A stretch of 18,426 bases of DNA from Alphaproteobacteria bacterium. GTDB taxonomy: Bacteria > Pseudomonadota > Alphaproteobacteria > CAAGCB01 > CAG-977. The notes beneath the pieces were generated by a model. It had not been told where the DNA came from, did not search any database, and saw only the letters and a program-made list of their open reading frames with translations. The stretch is from NCBI GenBank assembly GCA_900768185.1, contig CAAGCB010000010.1, forward strand, positions 1-18,426, read 5' to 3'. Positions within the stretch are counted from its first letter, which is position 1; each line of letters begins with the position of its first letter. Made by a program: the position numbers and the translations under genes. Shown in pieces: positions 7,473 through 13,629 of this stretch.

Positions 7473-8447
7473 TTAAAATTTCACGTTATTCGGTTCGACA
7501 AAGACGGTTTCGGGTGCCGTAACCGTTCCTTCAACGATATTTTTGCTTTGCGCGTTCATCACGCGGACGGTGTCGCCCAAGCCGCCGTTTTCCAAAGCTT
7601 TTCCTTTGGTGCTGAGCATGATGCCGCCTTTGGAAAACGTCAGGGTGACGATTTTTCCTTTGGCAACCATGACCTGCGTCTGCACGTCGCCGGAATCGAT
7701 CGCGTTTCCCGCGCGCACCCCGCGTTTGATTTCCTTGCCGATCAGGTCGTCGATTTGCGCGGGAGCGAAACGGCGGCGCGCCGAATCGGCGGAAACCGTT
7801 TTCAAAACGATGTCGTCGCGCGTCAGGATTTGTCCGGCTTTCAGGTCGCGCTTGGCGGTCGGAACTTCCAGCGTGTAGGCGGCTTTGCCCGCGAAATCAA
7901 AATCGCGCGGGGCGTCATCGCCGGCGAACAGGCGCAGAGTTGCCGAAAAAGTCTTGCGCCGTTCGTCGTATTGAGCCGAAACGGTTTCAAACCGCCATGT
8001 CGATTTCACGGGAATCAAAACGGGCGGAACGTCCGAATGAATGCTTAATTCCGCGTTTGCGGGCAGTCCGCGCGTTTTTAATTCTTTTGCCAGCCAAGCG
8101 ACGACGTCCGCTTTGGCTATTTCGTCGGCGGCGCGTTTGACGGACGCCGTCGTTTTATAATCCGCGGGCGTCCAGTCGACGCCGTTCTTTTTCGCGACCT
8201 GTTTCAGCCATTGGGCGGGCAGGATCGCCTCTTGTCCCAAAGCGGGGGCGGGCGCGACGGTTTGCGCGCTTTTTTTCGCGTCCAGTCCGGAAAACAGATC
8301 GCCCAGCCGGATTTTGTCGGCGGTAATCGTCGTTTCCCGTTTCAGCACGACGGGCAGTGCCTGCAAATCGTCGTCCGCCGCCGTTTCCGCGCTTGAAAGG
8401 GCAACGGGCGAAAGGACGAAAATCAAAACGGCAAGCAGGCTTTTCAT
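7473..8447 (-). CDS. flgA: Flagellar P-ring assembly chaperone FlgA
   Basis: Periplasmic protein that helps FlgI assemble into the P-ring around the rod. 324 residues, longer than the roughly 220 of enteric FlgA but in line with longer alphaproteobacterial forms. It has a signal peptide (MKSLLAVLIFVLSPVALSSA). A poorly conserved N-terminal half contains TITADKIRLGDLFSGLD. A SAF-type domain lies at about 195-255 (VPTAKRDLKAGQILTRDDIV). The C-terminal module has the family pattern VTLTFSKGGIMLSTKGKALENG and GDTVRVMNAQSKNIVEGTV. An AAGGG ribosome site precedes the ATG. It lies between flgG and flgH, the order I recall from Caulobacter. Confidence 0.92.
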   Translation of the reverse strand: MKSLLAVLIFVLSPVALSSAETAADDDLQALPVVLKRETTITADKIRLGDLFSGLDAKKSAQTVAPAPALGQEAILPAQWLKQVAKKNGVDWTPADYKTTASVKRAADEIAKADVVAWLAKELKTRGLPANAELSIHSDVPPVLIPVKSTWRFETVSAQYDERRKTFSATLRLFAGDDAPRDFDFAGKAAYTLEVPTAKRDLKAGQILTRDDIVLKTVSADSARRRFAPAQIDDLIGKEIKRGVRAGNAIDSGDVQTQVMVAKGKIVTLTFSKGGIMLSTKGKALENGGLGDTVRVMNAQSKNIVEGTVTAPETVFVEPNNVKF

Positions 8448-8459
8448 GGCTTTAAACCC

Positions 8460-9251
8460 TTATGATTTCAGCTGATTGATCGTGGACAGCATCTGATCGG
8501 CGGTCGTGATGACTTTGGAATTCATTTCATAGGCGCGTTGAGCGGAAACCAGATCGGTGATTTCGGAAACCACGTTCACGTTCGAGTTTTCCAAATGTCC
8601 CTGCAAAATCTTGCCGAAGCCCAAAGCTCCCGGAACGTCCGTCGTCGGATTGCCGGACGCGGGCGTTTCGACGAACAGGTTGTCCCCGATCGCTTCCAGC
8701 CCCGATTCGTTCAAAAAGTTCGCGATTTCCAACTGACCGACGTTCGTCAGATCCGTTTGTCCGTCCTCTTTGACCCAGATTTCACCCGACGAGTTGATCG
8801 TGATGCCCGTCGCGTTTTCGGGAATGGTGATCCCCGGCTGAACCGTATAGCCGTCCGATGTGACCAGAACGCCGTCGGGACTGACCTGAAACGCGCCGTC
8901 GCGGGTGTAGCCCGTGCCGCGGTCGTTCGGCAGTTCGATCTGGAAATAGCCGTTGCCCTGAATCGCCAAATCCAGCGTGTTGTTCGTGTTCAAAACGGAT
9001 CCGTGTTCCGAAACGCGGTAGACGGAAGACGTCTTGACGCCCAAACCCAGTTGAATGCCCGACGGAACAATCGTTCCCGAATCCGACGAATTGGCGCCGA
9101 CGCGGCGCATGTCTTGGTACAAAAGATCGTGAAATTCCGCCCGTCTGCGCGAATACGCGGTCGTGTTCATGTTCGCGATGTTGTTGGAAATGACTTCGAC
9201 GTTTGTTTGTTGCGCCAGCATTCCCGTGGCGCCGATGTGAAGAGCTCTCAT
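8460..9251 (-). CDS. flgG: Flagellar distal rod protein FlgG
   Basis: Builds the distal rod that crosses the periplasm and outer membrane. 263 residues, the typical FlgG length. The N-terminal rod helix holds the family motif (MRALHIGATGMLAQQTNVEV, then ISNNIANMNTTAY at about 21-33). The central region has NTLDLAIQGNGYFQIELPN and GYTRDGAF. The C-terminus carries HLENSNVNVVSEITDLVSAQRAYEMNSKVI, the second rod/hook helix. The protein has no cleavable signal, as expected for a type III export substrate. An AAGGAG ribosome site precedes the ATG. It lies 28 bases after flgF and 12 before flgA. Confidence 0.98.
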   Translation of the reverse strand: MRALHIGATGMLAQQTNVEVISNNIANMNTTAYSRRRAEFHDLLYQDMRRVGANSSDSGTIVPSGIQLGLGVKTSSVYRVSEHGSVLNTNNTLDLAIQGNGYFQIELPNDRGTGYTRDGAFQVSPDGVLVTSDGYTVQPGITIPENATGITINSSGEIWVKEDGQTDLTNVGQLEIANFLNESGLEAIGDNLFVETPASGNPTTDVPGALGFGKILQGHLENSNVNVVSEITDLVSAQRAYEMNSKVITTADQMLSTINQLKS

Positions 9252-9279
9252 GACTTTGACTCCTTAACCTGAATAAACC

Positions 9280-10020
9280 TTAACCGCCCGATTTGGCGTA
9301 GACCTGCATCGCGTTTTGACGGCGCGTGTGTTCCGTGTCGATCATCATCTGAATGTTTTCGTACGCGCGCTGCAATTTGATCATTTCCGACATTTCAACG
9401 ACGGCGTTGACGTTCGACGCTTCGATCATGCCTTGTTCGACATTCGGACGGACGGGGGTCGCCGTGTTGCCCGCGACGTTTCTGTACAGTCCGCCGTGCG
9501 TGGCGCGCAGTTTCTGCCGATCCGCGAATTCGACCGTCTGCAACGTTGCGACGACGCCGTTTTCCGTCACGATTGACCCGTCGCGGGTGACGTTGAATTC
9601 CGTTTCTTCGGGCGCGATGAAGATCGGATTGCTGCGGTCGTCCAAAACGGGGTCGTTTTCAGCCGTAACCAGCATGCCTTCGTCGTTCAGTTTGAATTGC
9701 CCGTCGCGGGTGTAGCGTACGCCTTCGGGCGTGTCGACGACAAAGTAGGCGGGACCGTGAATCGCCAGATCGAACGGATTGTCCGTCGCGGAAAACGCGC
9801 CTTCGGTAAAGTTGCGGACGATGCCGAAATCGTGGACGAACGACAGCTTGTCGTCCAGCAGGCTTTCGTCCGTTTTGCTTTTGGACAGATATTCCGTAAA
9901 GTAGGGTTGGACGCCTTTGTACCCCGTCGTGTTGACGTTCGCCAGATTGTTGGCGACCATGTCCAGCTGGTTCCACAATCCCATTTGGCGCGACAAAGCG
10001 ATATATAGAGTGTTTTTCAT
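9280..10020 (-). CDS. flgF: Flagellar proximal rod protein FlgF
   Basis: One of the proximal rod subunits, exported through the flagellar type III system. 246 residues, the typical length. The N-terminal rod motif is MGLWNQLDMVANNLANVNTTGYK at about 13-35; the central part has NPFDLAIHGPAYFVVDTPEG and YTRDGQFKLNDEG; the C-terminus has ASNVNAVVEMSEMIKLQRAYEN. It is separated from FlgG by its sequence, by its place as first gene, and by the shorter loops. First gene of the minus-strand operon, divergent from fliL, behind a sigma-54-type promoter element. AAAGGA upstream supports the ATG. Confidence 0.96.
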   Translation of the reverse strand: MKNTLYIALSRQMGLWNQLDMVANNLANVNTTGYKGVQPYFTEYLSKSKTDESLLDDKLSFVHDFGIVRNFTEGAFSATDNPFDLAIHGPAYFVVDTPEGVRYTRDGQFKLNDEGMLVTAENDPVLDDRSNPIFIAPEETEFNVTRDGSIVTENGVVATLQTVEFADRQKLRATHGGLYRNVAGNTATPVRPNVEQGMIEASNVNAVVEMSEMIKLQRAYENIQMMIDTEHTRRQNAMQVYAKSGG

Positions 10021-10070
10021 GTCCTTTCCCCCTTTGTTGACGGAGCGGCAAAAAAATTCAAAAAATTATA

Positions 10071-10087
10071 TGCACAAAACGTGCCAA
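10071..10087 (-). promoter_or_regulatory. Sigma-54-type promoter of the flgF operon
   Basis: The minus strand reads TTGGCACGTTTTGTGCA. It contains GG-N10-GC, the invariant -24/-12 spacing of RpoN promoters. It fits the consensus YTGGCACGrNNNTTGCW at all but two specified positions. The -12 GC lies about 50 bases upstream of the flgF ATG. A TATAAT (10070-10065) follows immediately but has no good -35 at 16-18 bases. Rod and ring genes under sigma-54 control fit the Caulobacter class III scheme. Confidence 0.65.
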
Positions 10088-10109
10088 TTTTTGAAAATGG
10101 AAATTTTTC

Positions 10110-10138
10110 TTGAAAACGGACGGCGGGGAAATTATCTA
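10110..10138 (+). promoter_or_regulatory. Candidate promoter of the fliL operon
   Basis: TTGAAA (10110-10115), a 17-base spacer and TATCTA (10133-10138) form a moderate sigma-70-like pair facing fliL, about 80 bases upstream of its ATG. It is the best pair in the 200-base divergent region on this strand. The -10 match is only fair. Confidence 0.35.
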
Positions 10139-10220
10139 TCCCGTAGAAGGCTATAACCTGTTATTAACCAAAGCGGCGTATAACGGACACCATCACCGAC
10201 AAGTTTTTAAAGGATTCAAA

Positions 10221-10748
10221 ATGGCGGAAGAAATCGAAAATGAATCGGCGCGGGACGAAAACGACGAAGAAAAACGCCCCGCCGTCGCTCCGAAAAAGAA
10301 AGTGCTTCTCCTGTTGCTGCCGATTTTTTTGGTCGTCGGGTCGGTCGTCGGGCTGTATTTTTCGGGGATTGCCGATTCCATTTTGACCGTACCCGATCGG
10401 GAACAGGAAAAACAGGCGGAACCGGACGGCGGAAAATCGGACACTTTATTCTACGATATTCCGGAAATTCTGGTGAACCTGTCCGCCAAAGCGGGGCAAA
10501 AGCCGATTTATTTTAAAATCAGGGTGGCGTTGGAAATGAATTCCGCCGAAGATATCGCTTTCGCCGAAAAAATGCTGCCGCGAATCGTTGACAGTCTGCA
10601 ATTCTATCTGCGCGAAATGCGGTTGGAGGAATTGCAGGGATCGATCGGCACCTATCGTCTGAAAGAGGAAATAAACGGCAGGCTGAACCGTATTCTGGCT
10701 CCGGTCAAAGTCAATGACGTGTTGTTTAAGGAAATTTTGATTCAGTAA
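10221..10748 (+). CDS. fliL: Flagellar basal body-associated protein FliL
   Basis: Inner-membrane protein that rings or supports the motor stators around the basal body. 175 residues, normal length. A charged cytoplasmic N-terminus (1-26) leads to one membrane segment at about 27-50 (KVLLLLLPIFLVVGSVVGLY). The periplasmic FliL domain includes FYDIPEILVNLSAKAGQKPI, IYFKIRVALEM and the C-terminal VNDVLFKEILIQ. An upstream in-frame extension is open, but I place the start at 10221 because AAAGGA lies 7 bases upstream and the extension has no family features. Heads the plus-strand motor operon, 9 bases before fliM. Confidence 0.93.
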   Translation: MAEEIENESARDENDEEKRPAVAPKKKVLLLLLPIFLVVGSVVGLYFSGIADSILTVPDREQEKQAEPDGGKSDTLFYDIPEILVNLSAKAGQKPIYFKIRVALEMNSAEDIAFAEKMLPRIVDSLQFYLREMRLEELQGSIGTYRLKEEINGRLNRILAPVKVNDVLFKEILIQ

Positions 10749-10757
10749 GGGGTGCTT

Positions 10758-11780
10758 ATGGCGCAAGACGGGCAAAACAACCTGACGCGGGGGGCGCAAA
10801 CCGATGTTTCGCAAAATGGCGAAAGCGTGTCCAATATCCTCAATCAGGACGAAATAGACAGCTTGCTGAACAACGGTTCGGAAAACGAGGAACACACAGG
10901 CGTGCAGGCGTTGCTGAACACGTCTACGGTTTCCTATGAACGTTTGCCGATGCTGGAAATCGTGTTCGACCGGCTGGTGCGGCTGATGTCGACGACGCTG
11001 CGCAACTTTACGCAGTTCAACATCGAAATCACGCTGGAAGGCATTGATACGATGCGTTTCGGCGATTATCTGGACACCGTCGCCCAGCCGTCCATGATGT
11101 CCGTGTTCAAAGCCGAAGAATGGGATAACTACGGCTTGATGACGATCGATTCGTCTTTGATTTACACGATGGTCGATGTTTTGCTGGGCGGTCGCCGCGG
11201 TACGGCGGCGATGCGGCTTGACGGGCGTCCGTTCACGGTCATTGAACGCAATTTGATCGAAAAAATGGTGCATCTGGTGCTGTCGGATTTGTCGGCGGCG
11301 TTTGATCCGTTGTCGCCCGTGACGTTCCGTTTCGACCGTTTGGAAACGAATCCGAAATTCGCCATGATTTCACGTCCGTCAAACGCGGCGGTCGTCGCAA
11401 AGTTTCGCATCGATATGGAAGACCGCGGCGGCAGAGTCGAATTGTTGTTGCCGTACGCGATGCTGGAACCCGTGCGCGAGTTGTTGCTGCAAGGGTTTAT
11501 GGGCGAAAAATTCGGACGCGACAGCATTTGGGAAAACCATTTGGCGGAAGCGCTGTGGGTCAGCGAAATCGATTTGCTGGCGGTTTTGGATCGCCACATG
11601 ACATCTTTGAAGCAGGTGCTGAATTGGAAAGTTGGCACGCGTTTGCTGTTGGACGCCACGCCCGATTCCGATGTCGAAATGGTTTGCGGCGACATTCCCA
11701 TGTTTTACGGACACATGGGGCGTAAAAACGATTTCATCGCCATTCAGATCGAAGACAAAATCAAACGGCAGAAGGATTAA
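10758..11780 (+). CDS. fliM: Flagellar motor switch protein FliM
   Basis: Cytoplasmic C-ring component that binds CheY-phosphate and sets rotation direction. 340 residues, normal. A CheY-binding-type helix lies at about 27-35 (LNQDEIDSLL), after an N-terminal extension longer than in E. coli. The middle CheC-like domain runs from about 60 to 240, with GGRRGTAAMRLDGRPFTVIE in place of the usual GG-R-R-G stretch. The C-terminal SpoA domain at about 250-330 has LNWKVGTRLLLDATPDSDVE. ATG 10758 is preferred to GTG 10752 because AAGGGG ends 5 bases upstream of the ATG. It lies directly between fliL and the DUF6468 gene. Confidence 0.98.
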   Translation: MAQDGQNNLTRGAQTDVSQNGESVSNILNQDEIDSLLNNGSENEEHTGVQALLNTSTVSYERLPMLEIVFDRLVRLMSTTLRNFTQFNIEITLEGIDTMRFGDYLDTVAQPSMMSVFKAEEWDNYGLMTIDSSLIYTMVDVLLGGRRGTAAMRLDGRPFTVIERNLIEKMVHLVLSDLSAAFDPLSPVTFRFDRLETNPKFAMISRPSNAAVVAKFRIDMEDRGGRVELLLPYAMLEPVRELLLQGFMGEKFGRDSIWENHLAEALWVSEIDLLAVLDRHMTSLKQVLNWKVGTRLLLDATPDSDVEMVCGDIPMFYGHMGRKNDFIAIQIEDKIKRQKD

Positions 11781-11785
11781 ACGCC

Positions 11786-12385
11786 ATGTCCGTCGAACTT
11801 CTTATCAACATCGTCGTGATTTGTCTGCTGGTGCCGACAATCGTTTTCGCGATTATCTTGAACAAGCGGCTGGAGGTTCTGCGCAACAGTCGCGCCGATT
11901 TGGGACGGCTGATCGAAGCGTTCAACGACGCGACGACGCGCGCCGAATCGGGGATCCCCCGTTTAAAGCAGGCGGCTGACAGCGCGGGCGGTCTGTTGCG
12001 CGATCAAATTCAAAAAGCGCAGATCTTGCGCGACGATTTGGCTTTTATGGTTGAACGCGCGGACGCCGTCGCGCGCCGGCTGGAAAACGCGACGCGCGAC
12101 GCGGCGGTGTCCGTTCCCGACAAATCGCCGTTCAAATCCGCCGATGTCAAAATCGACGATTTGCCGTCGTTCGCGCCGCGCAAGCCGCAGTCCAAACGCG
12201 TTTTCGCCGATGAAGACCTGATTTCCTCCGCCGTTTCCGCGGCGCAAGACATTTTGCGCGATTCGGGTGAAACGAAAAAAACAAAAACATATCGGCGACC
12301 GTTGGCGGCGTCCGTCGACGATATCGGCGGCGATCGTTCCGAAGCCGAACGCGAAATGCTCAAAGCGTTGCAGTCGGGACGGTGA
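11786..12385 (+). CDS. DUF6468-type membrane protein of the flagellar cluster
   Basis: 199 residues with one N-terminal membrane segment at about 4-26 (VELLINIVVICLLVPTIVFA), then a helical, charged stretch at about 28-110 (LNKRLEVLRNSRADLGRLIE; AQILRDDLAFMVERADAVAR) likely to be coiled coil. The C-terminus is low in complexity. It resembles the DUF6468 proteins found beside fliM in Rhodospirillales-like genomes; their function is not known to me. It starts 5 bases after fliM with AAGGA upstream, and its stop TGA overlaps a GTG of the next frame, so translation is probably coupled to the motE-like gene. A role in motor or stator assembly is inferred from position only. Confidence 0.82.
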   Translation: MSVELLINIVVICLLVPTIVFAIILNKRLEVLRNSRADLGRLIEAFNDATTRAESGIPRLKQAADSAGGLLRDQIQKAQILRDDLAFMVERADAVARRLENATRDAAVSVPDKSPFKSADVKIDDLPSFAPRKPQSKRVFADEDLISSAVSAAQDILRDSGETKKTKTYRRPLAASVDDIGGDRSEAEREMLKALQSGR

Positions 12386-12396
12386 AAGGGTTGAAA

Positions 12397-13137
12397 ATGG
12401 CGCAAACACACCTGAAATCCGCTGAATCGCGCAAAGCGAAAAACGGTAAAAAGAAATCTTCCGTTTTTCGGTTGTTGCCGCTGGTCATCTTTTTTTGCGC
12501 GCTGATGCTGTCGGTGCGCGTCGGGGTCGTTTGGCGCAATCTGGCGACTTTTGACGCCAAAACACCCGCCGTCGCCGTCACGCCGGTTCAAGCCGCCGCC
12601 AAAACCGAACCGTCCGCGGCGCCGTCGTCGAAAGTAGCGCAAGCCGCCGCGTCCGGAAATAGAGGGAAGTCCGATAAAAAGGAACTCGCGGGGCGCGGTT
12701 TTTCTCAATCCGAATTGGAAATTTTGCAAAAATTGGCAAAACGGCGCGAGGAATTGGACGTGCGCGAACGCGGCATCGATCAAAAAGCGGGGGTTTTAAA
12801 AGCCGCCGAGGCTCAAATCGACGCTAAAATCGCCAAATTGAAAGAATTGGAGGCGTCCATCAAGGAACTGGTCGGCGTTTATGATCAAAAAGAACGGGAG
12901 CGTCTGACAAATCTGGTCAAAATCTATTCGACGATGAAGCCGAAGGAAGCCGCCCGCCTGTTTAACGACATGGACATGTCCCTGCTGACGCGCGTGTTCG
13001 AACAGATGAAAGAATCCAAATCCGCCCCGATTCTGGCGCTGATGGATTCCGCCAAAGCGAACGCGCTGACATCGGAACTGGCGAACAAAAAAACATTGCC
13101 GGGGTACGGCGAACCCGAAGACGGCGCGAAAAAATGA
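12397..13137 (+). CDS. MotE-like flagellar motor protein (MgtE N-domain type)
   Basis: 246 residues. One membrane segment at about 24-44 (FRLLPLVIFFCALMLSVRVG), then an Ala/Pro-rich linker, then a long coiled coil at about 103-170 (REELDVRERGIDQKAGVLKA; AQIDAKIAKLKELEASIKEL). The C-terminal module at about 172-230 (YSTMKPKEAARLFNDMDMSL; ILALMDSAKANALTSEL) resembles MgtE N-domain repeats. This architecture matches MotE, a periplasmic chaperone for the motility protein MotC in Sinorhizobium. ATG 12397 is chosen over GTG 12382 because AAAGGG lies 7 bases upstream; the GTG overlaps the previous stop but lacks a good site. Function is inferred from fold and context. Confidence 0.78.
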   Translation: MAQTHLKSAESRKAKNGKKKSSVFRLLPLVIFFCALMLSVRVGVVWRNLATFDAKTPAVAVTPVQAAAKTEPSAAPSSKVAQAAASGNRGKSDKKELAGRGFSQSELEILQKLAKRREELDVRERGIDQKAGVLKAAEAQIDAKIAKLKELEASIKELVGVYDQKERERLTNLVKIYSTMKPKEAARLFNDMDMSLLTRVFEQMKESKSAPILALMDSAKANALTSELANKKTLPGYGEPEDGAKK

Positions 13138-13219
13138 CGCTTGCGTCGATAAAGGGCTTTTATAAACGGAAAAGATAAACTAAACTGCCTTTAAAAATAC
13201 TGCCGGAAGAGGATTTAAC

Positions 13220-13606
13220 ATGGCTGTTGATAAAGGTATCCGCGTTCTGATCGTTGACGACTATCAGACCATGCGCGGCGTTATCCGTAATTTGTTTAAT
13301 TTGCTGGGGTTTGAAAACACCGTCGAAGCCGGAACGACAGGCGAAGCGTTGGAAATTCTGAAAGAACGCAACTGCGGTCTGGTTATTTTCGATTGGCGCA
13401 CGGGACCCATGACGGGCGAGGATTTCATGAAAACCGTCCGCGCCGATGAAGCGGTCAAAGATATTCCGTTCATTGTCGTCAGTGCCGAAAGCAATGATGA
13501 GCTGACCGACGTGATGCGTCGGGCGGGCGCCGCCGATTTTATCGCCAAACCGTTCACCAAAGCGACGCTGGAAAAGCGTTTGACCGCTTTGTTCGGCGAA
13601 GCGTAA
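13220..13606 (+). CDS. CheY-type single-domain response regulator
   Basis: Cytoplasmic receiver with no output domain, expected to carry a phosphoryl signal to FliM. 128 residues, normal CheY length. Acidic pocket Asp13-Asp14 (LIVDDY), phosphoacceptor Asp58 (VIFDW), switch Ser88 (VVSAES) and Lys110 (IAKPF) are all present. After Asp58 the usual DWNMPxMxG reads DWRTGPMTG: the proline comes one place later, a variant I also associate with other alphaproteobacterial CheY-like proteins. The start is supported by GAAGAGG 8 bases upstream. An 82-base gap separates it from the motE-like gene; no convincing promoter was found there. Its kinase is not in the window. Confidence 0.93.
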   Translation: MAVDKGIRVLIVDDYQTMRGVIRNLFNLLGFENTVEAGTTGEALEILKERNCGLVIFDWRTGPMTGEDFMKTVRADEAVKDIPFIVVSAESNDELTDVMRRAGAADFIAKPFTKATLEKRLTALFGEA

Positions 13607-13629
13607 GCGAAAAGGGACTGTCGGGCGTT

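Noticed and set aside
7122..8048. Plus-strand open frame of 308 codons opposite flgH and flgA
   Set aside because: It spans the junction of two recognised genes on the other strand and has shadow-like composition (Phe, Gly, Arg, Asp runs).
13138..13219. Sigma-28-like or sigma-70-like promoter before cheY
   Set aside because: TAAA and GCCGGAAG occur but 17 bases apart instead of about 15. TTGCGT with TAAACG is also poor. Neither is strong enough to call.
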